A DNA stretch of 64,000 bases from an uncultured Cytophaga sp. (GTDB lineage Bacteria; Bacteroidota; Bacteroidia; Cytophagales; Cytophagaceae). The number at the start of each line of letters is the position of its first letter. The first letter of the stretch is position 1. The notes under the pieces are model-generated. The model was not told where the DNA came from, did no database searches, and was given only the letters and a program-made list of their open reading frames with translations. Positions 9,065-16,032 of the stretch are shown piece by piece. The DNA lies in assembly GCF_937863595.1 (NCBI RefSeq), contig NZ_CALMGQ010000057.1, positions 90,735 through 154,734 of the forward strand, read 5' to 3'. The position numbers and the translations under genes were made by a program.

Positions 9065-9424
9065 GTGAAAACCTCATTAGGACAAAAAATCAGAAGAATA
9101 CGAGTAAGCAAGGAGCTTACTCAAGACAACCTTGCTTATGAGTTAGGTATTACTAAAAGCGCATATTCCAAAATAGAGCGTGATGAAACAAACGTGTCAA
9201 TAGCCCGCCTAACTGAAATAGCGAAAACTCTTGAAGTAAACATTGTTGATTTTTTTAATGATTCTGAAAACACTGCTGAAGACTCTAAAAGCAATTATGG
9301 CTTCGCCACAAAAAGAGACATCGAAGAAATGGCAAAAATGATTGAGGCTTTATCGAAAGATGTTAGTTTATTAAAAGCTTCGCTTCCATCAAAAAGTAAA
9401 GGAACGAAAAGTAAGGGCAAATAA
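9065..9424 (+). CDS. XRE-family HTH regulator, probable controller of the hsd operon
   Basis: A 119-residue protein starting at GTG. The N-terminal XRE helix-turn-helix (residues 4-62: RRIRVSKELTQDNLAYELGI, then KSAYSKIERDETNVS) is followed by an acidic linker, a helical segment and a lysine-rich tail (KSKGTKSKGK). It is divergent from hsdR with a 221-base intergenic region that holds a two-box direct repeat. Small XRE proteins beside restriction genes often time their expression (C proteins), and that is the likeliest role. A coupled antitoxin is less likely, since no toxin partner adjoins it. Confidence 0.8.
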   Translation: MKTSLGQKIRRIRVSKELTQDNLAYELGITKSAYSKIERDETNVSIARLTEIAKTLEVNIVDFFNDSENTAEDSKSNYGFATKRDIEEMAKMIEALSKDVSLLKASLPSKSKGTKSKGK

Positions 9425-9443
9425 ATAACCGCCTCGCTTCGAT

Positions 9444-9515
9444 AGAAAGTCTTATCTGTGGAAAGGCAAATACATTGATTTGTTGGAGGAGTATAATAAG
9501 TTGCTGAAGAAGTAG
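9444..9515 (+). pseudogene. Possible C-terminal remnant of an unidentified gene
   Basis: A short open stretch in the gap after the HTH gene reads RKSYLWKGKYIDLLEEYNKL then LKK and a stop. Its composition (aromatic, amphipathic, ending in lysines) looks like a real protein C-terminus rather than chance. An in-frame stop just upstream (9426) and the lack of any start mean it cannot be a working gene. I do not recognise the parent family. Confidence 0.3.
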
Positions 9516-9583
9516 ATTGTATTAAGATAGATACGTGCTCCTTGGTTTATTGCCCTCCTAGATGTATTTGTATCTCAACGGCA

Positions 9584-9883
9584 TTACTTTGTTAGTGTAT
9601 TGCTGATTAATCGAGCGCAATTATGAACCGTTAAAATGTGTATCGCATCATCATTGATTAACTGATATACAATTCTATAATTTCCTTTTATTATTTGTCT
9701 AAATTTTCCACTTTGAAATTCCTGCACAATAGTGCCAAAATTAGTATATTTTTGAAGTATATCTACGGATTCGAAAAGTTGTAAAACTGTTAACTCGGCA
9801 TAACGAAGCGAGTCTTTTGAAATGTATTCACCAATATCATTCAAATCTTGAATAGCATTGTCTGTCCAAATTACTTTAACCAT
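9584..9883 (-). CDS. ParE/RelE-superfamily toxin (first of two paralogues)
   Basis: A 99-residue protein of the RelE/ParE superfamily (PF05016 type). It starts MVKVIWTDNAIQDLNDIGEY and has the conserved GNYRIVYQLINDDAIHILTV strand near the C-terminus, where the Arg and Tyr of the family lie. ParE members poison gyrase and RelE members cut mRNA; the sequence alone does not decide which. It overlaps its antitoxin gene by 13 bases. A close paralogue of the whole pair lies at 13,797-14,263, also on the minus strand. Confidence 0.85.
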   Translation of the reverse strand: MVKVIWTDNAIQDLNDIGEYISKDSLRYAELTVLQLFESVDILQKYTNFGTIVQEFQSGKFRQIIKGNYRIVYQLINDDAIHILTVHNCARLISNTLTK

Positions 9884-10053
9884 TTAGACAATTTAATCTT
9901 TGCTTCCTCTTTAGTATTAAGCTTCCCATTTTCAGAGTCGCTCAAGCCTTTCTGAACTTTTTCAACAAAAATAATATGCTCAATCACCTCATCAACAGTT
10001 AAGTTTTCGGGTAACTGATCAAGTGTATTTATAAGTTGTGTTTTGGTTATCAT
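9871..10053 (-). CDS. Antitoxin of the ParE/RelE-type pair (first copy)
   Basis: A 60-residue acidic, helical protein (MITKTQLINTLDQLPENLTV, then DEVIEHIIFVEKVQKGLSDSE) directly upstream of the toxin and overlapping it by 13 bases. The size, order and overlap are those of type II antitoxins. There is no evident DNA-binding motif in the short N-terminus, so autorepression is uncertain. It is very similar to the antitoxin at 14,081-14,263. Confidence 0.82.
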   Translation of the reverse strand: MITKTQLINTLDQLPENLTVDEVIEHIIFVEKVQKGLSDSENGKLNTKEEAKIKLSKWLK

Positions 10054-10196
10054 ACTCCTGATGTTTACTTAAATATACAAAAATCTGTTAATAAAATTCA
10101 GTGTCATTATAGATTTATACGTAATCAATTGATTTGGAGTTTCTATGCCGAATCCATTACAGAGTCGTTTTGGTTTATTCGAACAAGCATCTTATC

Positions 10197-10259
10197 CTAA
10201 TACCACTTTTCTTTTTCGACATCCCAAATGCTTCGAACCTGTTGTTGTTTAAATAATTT
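10197..10259 (-). pseudogene. Remnant of a second Bro-N gene N-terminus
   Basis: Minus-strand codons read KLFKQQQVRSIWDVEKEKWY and then a TAG. This matches residues 8-27 of the intact Bro-N protein at 781-1632 (KLFEQKQVRSIWDAEQEKWY) with four changes. Its start codon is missing. In its place, the core and right arm of a palindromic element (copy F) begin, so the junction looks like an old recombination or insertion breakpoint. Confidence 0.8.
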
Positions 10260-10354
10260 AAGTGAAAAAATGATTAAGGAAAAAATCATACTCCACCAAT
10301 CAGTAAAATCACAAGAATCATAACCTGTCCCGCTTTTGCGCGGGAGTTCAGACA
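10256..10354. repeat. Island palindromic element, copy F (left arm missing)
   Basis: Only the core (GTGAAAAAATGATTAAGG) and the right end with the inner hairpin are present (AACCTGTCCCGCTTTTGCGC, then GGGAGTTCAGACAA). The left arm is absent, replaced by the Bro-N remnant. The remaining parts of the gap 10,054-10,494 show no gene. Confidence 0.75.
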
Positions 10355-10503
10355 AAAAACAATCTACCTCATTCTTCGTTCCCCACCTAAGATGTGGTAT
10401 AGAGGTGATAATTTTACCCCAAAAGAGTATTAAAAGATCTACTATCCTTAATAAATGCTTATGAATTTATTAATTTTATACTTCACAGTAACAGGTGTAT
10501 CTC

Positions 10504-11664
10504 ATGACGAATTCTTCTGCCAATAAATCCACAAATCAATTATCTATTCAGGACAAAGATAAATCAAAAACACAGTCCAAAGAACAGAAACGATTTGACT
10601 CACTTACCAAACGAATTGAAGCCTTAGAAATAAATTTAGAAAAAGAGCAGCAAAAATTAGATGCTGCCGTGCAAGAGTATAACAATAAATTATATCCGCT
10701 TGAGATGAACATCGTTGAAAAGAAATTGAAATTTGTTTTCAAACTGGATGAAGAATCACAAAAACATAAACTTTCGAAAAAGCAAAAGGAGATTGTTGCT
10801 GAAGTTATAAAATCGGAAATGGATGATGTATTTGAACAGCAAGAACCCACAAAAATTCAAGAGGAATTGTATGATAAATGGTCGAAAATTTCCTACAAAG
10901 AAGAAGTTGAACAGCAAGAATTTTTTGAACGAGGAATGTTTGAAGCCTCTATTAAATTTGCTTTTAATGGCGAAATAGATACCTCTGATTTTGAAGATAC
11001 ACCTGAGGGTCGCAAGCGTATGCAAGAACGAATTGAGGCGTTTTATGAAGAAAAAACAAAAGAGTTTAAGGCAAGCCAACAAAATAAAAAACCTACAAAA
11101 AGAGAACAGCTTCAAGCGCAGGCGGAAGAATTAAAATCGAAAAATATACGAAGCATATACATTTCATTAGTAAAAGTATTACACCCAGATAGCGAGCAAG
11201 ACGAGGTACTTAAAATTCAAAAAAATGAGTTGATGAAAAAAGTAACTGCTGCCTACGAAAATAAAGATATCGCTACCTTATTACGATTGGAAGCGGAGTG
11301 GATTAGCCAAACAACTGACAGGCTAGATAACTTAACCAATGATACGTTAAAGCTATACAACGAAACCCTCTACCAACGTGTTCGAGAATTGGAACATAAA
11401 AAATTTATGCTGCGTAGAAATCCTGCGTATGAAAAAATTCAGCACTTTTTACATTTGAATCAAAAAAGAATAACATCAGAAATAGATAAAATAGTAACAA
11501 GCACGCATCTCAATATTATTGAAATAGACGAATCCATTGAGCTGGTAGGCGATTCAGATACTAAAGCTAAATTTGTAGAATTTGTGAGCGATTACCTTGA
11601 GTTTACACTTGGTGGAGGCGATAATGACGATGAACTGGACTTTTACAATGCATTTTTCAGGTGA
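10504..11664 (+). CDS. Coiled-coil protein with a J-domain-like segment
   Basis: About 386 residues from the ATG at 10,504; a GTG at 10,495 would add three. A charged coiled-coil N-terminal half (about residues 15-200, rich in K, E and Q) is followed by RSIYISLVKVLHPDSEQDEV (about 215-235). That segment carries the HPD tripeptide of J domains inside a shortened, degenerate helix-loop-helix. A further helical region and an acidic C-terminus follow (GGGDNDDELDFYNAFF). HPD normally stimulates the ATPase of DnaK, but neither the Gly/Phe nor the zinc region of DnaJ is present. Specific chaperone work is inferred only. The gene is isolated, between palindromic elements F and G. Confidence 0.6.
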   Translation: MTNSSANKSTNQLSIQDKDKSKTQSKEQKRFDSLTKRIEALEINLEKEQQKLDAAVQEYNNKLYPLEMNIVEKKLKFVFKLDEESQKHKLSKKQKEIVAEVIKSEMDDVFEQQEPTKIQEELYDKWSKISYKEEVEQQEFFERGMFEASIKFAFNGEIDTSDFEDTPEGRKRMQERIEAFYEEKTKEFKASQQNKKPTKREQLQAQAEELKSKNIRSIYISLVKVLHPDSEQDEVLKIQKNELMKKVTAAYENKDIATLLRLEAEWISQTTDRLDNLTNDTLKLYNETLYQRVRELEHKKFMLRRNPAYEKIQHFLHLNQKRITSEIDKIVTSTHLNIIEIDESIELVGDSDTKAKFVEFVSDYLEFTLGGGDNDDELDFYNAFFR

Positions 11665-11684
11665 AATATTCCGTCAAAATTAGT

Positions 11685-11790
11685 TTGTCTGAACGATGAT
11701 TCGTTTGATTAAAGTGAAAGAAAATTGATTAAAAAGAAAAATTCTTAATCATATCAATCATTCAAATCACACGAATCATGGTTCAGACAA
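11685..11790. repeat. Island palindromic element, copy G
   Basis: A simple two-armed copy: left arm TTGTCTGAACGATGATTC at 11,685, core GTGAAAGAAAATTGATTAAA and the mirrored TTAATCAT, right arm GAATCATGGTTCAGACAA ending at 11,790. It lies just after the J-domain-like gene. The rest of the gap to 12,012 is A/T-rich with nothing recognisable. Confidence 0.85.
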
Positions 11791-12012
11791 AAGGCAACGC
11801 AATTGCATACTTCTGAATGTTACTCTTCAATATACATTCAAACGTTTTTAAATATTAACATTCTATTTTTAGAAAGAACAGTAAATCAATCAGATATTTC
11901 TGTTAACATAAGATAATAAAATACCAAACCTTTCTAACACGTGCATCACACATTGATTATTTTTCTTTATTATTACAATCTTTCATGAAATTGATCTTTT
12001 CTATTATTCTAA

Positions 12013-12720
12013 ATGAACCCAGCACCACATACACAATTAGCTCTTAAAGCAGCTCTGCTTGCCGATTATACATTACTTCTTGATACCTAAAAAGCATGGA
12101 ACAAGAAAACAATAAAATTTATTTTCACAACAAATCCCAATCTTGCTCATAAAATAGCAAAGCCATCCTATTTCCCAGATGACAAATTGAAATTTATGGA
12201 TTATTGGCAGAATAAACTTATCTAGGAGAAGCGGGAAATTTTATGTTTTCTGGCTGGGAAATCTGATTTCAGTATTGGTGCGCACTCCTATCAGGCAATT
12301 AAAGATGCATTTCACAAATGGCCTTCAAATTATTACGGTTTAGTTTATGGACATGATCATGCATGGACCTGTAATTTATTTGTAGGCGAAGCTATATATC
12401 TTATGGGAAGAAATATAATAAACGCAAATGGTAATTATTACTCTGCAAACCAAATATATAACGGTGCAGGGCCGTTTGAAATTATAGAAAAAAGAGATGC
12501 GAATAAAAAAGTACTTATTTCTGTTGGAGACATAGCTTGTATGCTGGGAGGAATACATGTTGAGATCGTTACGCAAGTAAATATCTATTCTTTTTATGAC
12601 GACGATTTTTGTTCTAGAGGGAGCGGAAGAGGTGATGATGATGGAAAAGAAAGATGTGAAGAAGTTAAAACAAGCAGAGAAATAGACAATTCATCCATCC
12701 GTTTTGCAAGATTAAAATAA
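12013..12720 (+). pseudogene. Broken effector-like gene with a papain-like (CHAP/NlpC-like) C-terminal domain
   Basis: One reading frame runs from an ATG at 12,013 to 12,720, interrupted by TAA at 12,088 and TAG at 12,223. The frame never shifts, so these are two nonsense mutations. The C-terminal part shows WTCNLFVGEAIYL (candidate catalytic Cys), then YYSANQIYNGAGPFEI, VGDIACMLGG and HVEIVTQV (candidate catalytic His). That order suits cysteine amidases or peptidases of the NlpC/P60-CHAP type, as used by cell-wall-cutting effectors. The longest intact piece starts at the Met at 12,403 and would lack the Cys. Eight bases further on come two membrane-anchored small proteins that look like immunity proteins. 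The family assignment is by motif pattern only. Confidence 0.7.
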
Positions 12721-12728
12721 TTAGAAAT

Positions 12729-13208
12729 ATGAAAAAAAAACACATAATTATTCTAAGTGTTGCTGTAGTATTAACTATTTCATACTTGTTTGTTTTCACC
12801 GGAACAAAAAAATTGCCTCCTTCTAAGTTCCTTGAAAACTACGACCCATATTTTAATATGTTACACATGCCTTTAACTAAATATAAAAAAGGATTTTTTT
12901 CACATACTTTCTACAGCCAAACAACCATTGGAAATCAAAAATGTGATTTGCGTTTTAAAATTGATTATATAAACAATACTGTAACATTTGAAAATATCGA
13001 AAAACTTAACGAACGAATCAAATTGATAAATAAAAAAATTGCAAAGCCATTAATAGATAAAAATTATAGCTACTTAATGATTAATTCAGAGAGCTACTTT
13101 GATGATATAGAAAATAAGACAATTAATTTAAGGCTTATTGGAAGAAATGATAAATACTATCAATTAATCATTACTATAAGTGACCAAGATTTAAAACTCA
13201 CGTTATAA
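12729..13208 (+). CDS. Membrane-anchored small protein, putative periplasmic immunity protein (copy 1)
   Basis: A 159-residue protein with one N-terminal hydrophobic segment after MKKK (IIILSVAVVLTISYLFVF, about residues 6-23), then a soluble domain that would face the periplasm. No Cys follows the segment, so it is an anchor rather than a lipoprotein. It shares most of its sequence with the next gene (PPSK, then FNML.MP.TKY.KGFF.HTFY; DLRFKI; ESYFDDIEN.TINLRL). I do not recognise the family. Following a broken cell-wall-hydrolase-like gene by 8 bases, it would suit an immunity protein acting in the periplasm. Confidence 0.65.
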   Translation: MKKKHIIILSVAVVLTISYLFVFTGTKKLPPSKFLENYDPYFNMLHMPLTKYKKGFFSHTFYSQTTIGNQKCDLRFKIDYINNTVTFENIEKLNERIKLINKKIAKPLIDKNYSYLMINSESYFDDIENKTINLRLIGRNDKYYQLIITISDQDLKLTL

Positions 13209-13233
13209 GCTCTACAATATTAAAGGATCATTT

Positions 13234-13713
13234 ATGAAAAAGAAATACATTATTATTCTAAGCATTGGCATAGTATTAATGATTTCTTACCTGATCATTT
13301 TCACTGGAACCAATGAGCTTCCTCCCTCTAAAGTGGTTGAAAAATATGATCCGTTTTTTAATATGCTTGTGATGCCAATCACCAAATATGAGAAAGGTTT
13401 TTTTACGCATACATTTTACGCGCAAACAAAAGTAAAAGGTAAAGTTTGTGACTTACGATTTAAAATTAATTATTTAGACCATGGTGTTACAATTGAGGAT
13501 GTAGATAAATTAAATGAACGGATTAAAGAAACCAACAGTAAGATTGCTAGGCCCGTCATTGGCAAATATGATTATGTACAACTCAATGAAGAAAGTTATT
13601 TTGATGACATAGAAAATTTAACAATTAATTTAAGACTTAAAGAAAAAATACGGGAAACGGATCGTCAGATTATAATTACAGTTAGCGAGCAGTGTTTAAA
13701 ATTTACATTGTAA
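13234..13713 (+). CDS. Membrane-anchored small protein, putative periplasmic immunity protein (copy 2)
   Basis: A paralogue of the preceding gene, also exactly 159 residues. It has the same MKKK plus hydrophobic anchor (YIIILSIGIVLMISYLIIF) and the same core motifs (CDLRFKINYL; ESYFDDIENLTINLRL). The two genes are 25 bases apart and surely arose by tandem duplication. The sequences have since diverged throughout, which suggests that both were kept under selection, possibly against variants of the same effector. No experimental family is known to me. Confidence 0.65.
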   Translation: MKKKYIIILSIGIVLMISYLIIFTGTNELPPSKVVEKYDPFFNMLVMPITKYEKGFFTHTFYAQTKVKGKVCDLRFKINYLDHGVTIEDVDKLNERIKETNSKIARPVIGKYDYVQLNEESYFDDIENLTINLRLKEKIRETDRQIIITVSEQCLKFTL

Positions 13714-13796
13714 CTATTTAGAATACTTTTGAATGAATAATTAGTTATACTTATTTTGAATGGTTAAGGACTAAATTTATATTTTCATTGTCATTA

Positions 13797-14093
13797 TTAC
13801 TCAAACGTATTGCGAATTAATCGAGCACAATTATGTACCGTTAAAATATGAATTACGTTTTCATTGACTAATTGATACACAATTCTATAATTGCCTTTTA
13901 TTATTTGTCTAAATTTTTCATTTTGAAATTCCTGCACGATAGTGCCAAAATTAGGATATTTTTCAAGTATGTCTACGGATTCAAAAAGTTCTTGGACAGT
14001 TAATTCAGCATAACGAATCGAGTCTTTGGAAATGTATTCTGCAATATCATTCAAATCTTGAACGGCATTGTCTGTCCATGTTACTTCAACCAT
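13797..14093 (-). CDS. ParE/RelE-superfamily toxin (second paralogue)
   Basis: A 98-residue protein closely similar to the toxin at 9,584-9,883 (MVEVTWTDNAVQDLNDIAEY; GNYRIVYQLVNENVIHILTV). The conserved C-terminal Arg/Tyr strand is intact, so it is probably active. It overlaps its antitoxin by 13 bases, exactly as in the first copy. The two pairs lie as direct repeats about 4 kb apart and bracket the J-domain-like and effector/immunity-like genes. Confidence 0.85.
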   Translation of the reverse strand: MVEVTWTDNAVQDLNDIAEYISKDSIRYAELTVQELFESVDILEKYPNFGTIVQEFQNEKFRQIIKGNYRIVYQLVNENVIHILTVHNCARLIRNTFE

Positions 14094-14263
14094 TTTGACA
14101 ATTTAGCCTTTGCTTGTTCTTTGGTGTTTAACTTTCCTGCTTCTGAATCAGCCAAACCTTTTTGCATTTTCCCTACAAAAATAATGTGTTCAATTACTTC
14201 TTCAACTGTTAGGTTTTCTGGTAACTGATCTAGGGTACTAATGAGTTGCGTTTTTGTTATCAT
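14081..14263 (-). CDS. Antitoxin of the ParE/RelE-type pair (second copy)
   Basis: A 60-residue protein starting MITKTQLISTLDQLPENLTV. The open frame extends nine codons further upstream to 14,290, but the first copy starts at the equivalent MITKTQL, so that Met is preferred. It is nearly identical to the antitoxin at 9,871-10,053. Whether each antitoxin protects against both toxins is an open question that the similarity raises. The remainder of the gap to gltD holds only a terminator. Confidence 0.82.
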   Translation of the reverse strand: MITKTQLISTLDQLPENLTVEEVIEHIIFVGKMQKGLADSEAGKLNTKEQAKAKLSKWLK

Positions 14264-14476
14264 AGTGCTGATATTTAGTACAATATACAACTATCTATTT
14301 ATATATTCAATACGCTACTTCTCTGAGTATACGCAATTTTATTGATTGTAGTTTAATCTCAAAATGATATCGTTTCTTTTGCATTAAAAATAGCGATTAT
14401 ATTCTTCCTTTTAATTTCTAAAGATTCATATTAATCAAACCTAATGTCAATCGATAATCTAACACCCCAAACAAAA

Positions 14477-14504
14477 AAACGTCACGCAAAATTGCGTGAC
14501 GTTT
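14477..14504 (-). terminator. Terminator of gltBD
   Basis: The perfect stem AAACGTCACGCAA / TTGCGTGACGTTT with a two-base loop lies 23 bases past the gltD stop. On the minus strand it is followed by a T-run (read as GTTTTTTTGT). Confidence 0.85.
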
Positions 14505-14526
14505 CCTATTTAAAATTATATTAAGC

Positions 14527-16032
14527 TTATTTAATATAAACCGTATCCAATGTGCCGTGGTCTTTTGCTTCTAAACTAGTTGTGCCCATTAAGAACAAAT
14601 CAACACTACGAGCAGCCTCACGACCTTCAGAGATCGCCCAAACAACCAAAGATTGGCCTCTGCGCATATCACCTGCAACAAATACTTTATCTACACTTGT
14701 TTGATACGTTGCGCTTGCTTTAACATTACCGCGCTCATCGTATTCAACTCCTAATTCGTTCAACATGCCGCCATGTTGCGGATGCAAGAAGCCCATTGCA
14801 AATAAAGTCAATTCACACGGAAGAATTCTTTCAGTACCAGGCATTTCTTGGTACTTTGGAAGTTTGCTGTCTGCTGGTGTAACCCAACCCATTTCAGCAA
14901 TTTTCAATCCTGTTAAATTCCCGTCTGCATCTCCAATAAATTCTTTGGTTACAATAGACCATTGACGATCGCATCCTTCTTCATGCGAAGTAGAAGTACG
15001 TAAAATCATAGGCCAGTTTGGCCAAGGTGTTTGTGGGTTATTGTCCACTGGCGGTTGTGGCATTAATTCAAACTGCAAAATACTTTTCGCCCCTTGACGG
15101 TTTGATGTACCTACGCAATCCGAACCTGTATCTCCACCACCAATAACAATTACATTTTTACCAGTAGCTAATAAGTCGCCGTTCTTATACGGTTCACCTG
15201 TATGGTCAATCTCTACGTTGATGTTTGCATTACGCTTATTTTGCTGACTCAAAAATTCCATCGCAAAATGCACGCCCTTAAATTGTCTTCCTGGGATTGG
15301 CAAGTCGCGACCAACAGTTGAACCACCTGTCAATACAACAGCATCAAATTGTTTTACAATTTCTTTCGCTTTGATGGTAACGCCAACGTTTACATTTGTT
15401 TTAAATATAACGCCTTCTTCTTCCATCACCTTTGTACGACGGTCAATTACCCACTTCTCTAATTTGAAATCTGGAATACCGTAACGCACTAAGCCGCCAA
15501 TTTGATCTGCACGTTCAAACACCGTTACTAGGTGACCAGCGCTGTTCAATTGCGCTGCAGCAGCCAATCCAGCAGGACCAGATCCAACAACAGCTACAGT
15601 CTTACCCGTACGTTTCTTTGGAATCTTTGCCTTTACATAGCCTTTTTCAAATGCTGTTTCAGCAATGGTTTTTTCGATATTTTCGATTGTTACAGGTGGC
15701 TTGTTGATACCAAGCACGCAAGATGCTTCACATGGCGCCGGACAAATTCTTCCTGTAAACTCTGGGAAGTTATTTGTAGAGAATAAAATCTCTGCAGCTT
15801 CTTCCCAATCGTTTCTATACACCGCATCATTAAATTCAGGTATGATGTTACCCAGCGGACAACCGCTATGGCAAAAGGGCACACCGCAGTTCATACAACG
15901 AGCTGCTTGATTTTTAATTTGCGTTGCAGAGAAATCTAAATAGAGTTCTCTATAATCTTTAATCCGAGTTTTCGGATCTCTTTTTCCTGGCAGTTCTCTG
16001 CCGAATTCCATGAATCCAGTTGGTTTACCCAT
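14527..16032 (-). CDS. gltD: Glutamate synthase (NADPH) small subunit
   Basis: A 501-residue GltD. It takes electrons from NADPH through FAD and passes them to GltB to make glutamate from glutamine and 2-oxoglutarate. N-terminal cysteine clusters for 4Fe-4S centres are seen at [17 protein letters not shown] (about 46-62) and CPAPCEASC (about 97-105). The FAD-binding loop is [15 protein letters not shown] (about 147-161) and the NADPH loop [15 protein letters not shown] (about 295). It overlaps gltB by 8 bases and ends 23 bases before a strong terminator, so the two genes form a closed operon. Confidence 0.97.
   Translation of the reverse strand: MGKPTGFMEFGRELPGKRDPKTRIKDYRELYLDFSATQIKNQAARCMNCGVPFCHSGCPLGNIIPEFNDAVYRNDWEEAAEILFSTNNFPEFTGRICPAPCEASCVLGINKPPVTIENIEKTIAETAFEKGYVKAKIPKKRTGKTVAVVGSGPAGLAAAAQLNSAGHLVTVFERADQIGGLVRYGIPDFKLEKWVIDRRTKVMEEEGVIFKTNVNVGVTIKAKEIVKQFDAVVLTGGSTVGRDLPIPGRQFKGVHFAMEFLSQQNKRNANINVEIDHTGEPYKNGDLLATGKNVIVIGGGDTGSDCVGTSNRQGAKSILQFELMPQPPVDNNPQTPWPNWPMILRTSTSHEEGCDRQWSIVTKEFIGDADGNLTGLKIAEMGWVTPADSKLPKYQEMPGTERILPCELTLFAMGFLHPQHGGMLNELGVEYDERGNVKASATYQTSVDKVFVAGDMRRGQSLVVWAISEGREAARSVDLFLMGTTSLEAKDHGTLDTVYIK

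Noticed and set aside
10156..10263. Plus-strand 36-codon frame starting MPNPLQSRFGLFEQASYP
   Set aside because: It overlaps the Bro-N remnant on the opposite strand and resembles no protein known to me. Chance is the simplest explanation.
12088..12225. Programmed stop-codon readthrough or recoding in the effector frame
   Set aside because: Two different stops (TAA and TAG) without any evident recoding signal, in a fast-evolving region, fit decay better.
12403..12720. Intact small gene of 105 residues at the end of the broken effector
   Set aside because: The same frame continues upstream with protein-like sequence through two stops to 12,013, and the short piece would start after the candidate catalytic Cys. 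It is better read as part of one pseudogene.
1..14300. Complete integrative element or prophage with att sites
   Set aside because: No integrase, tRNA gene or matching terminal direct repeats were seen. The island may extend beyond the left edge, so its borders cannot be set here.
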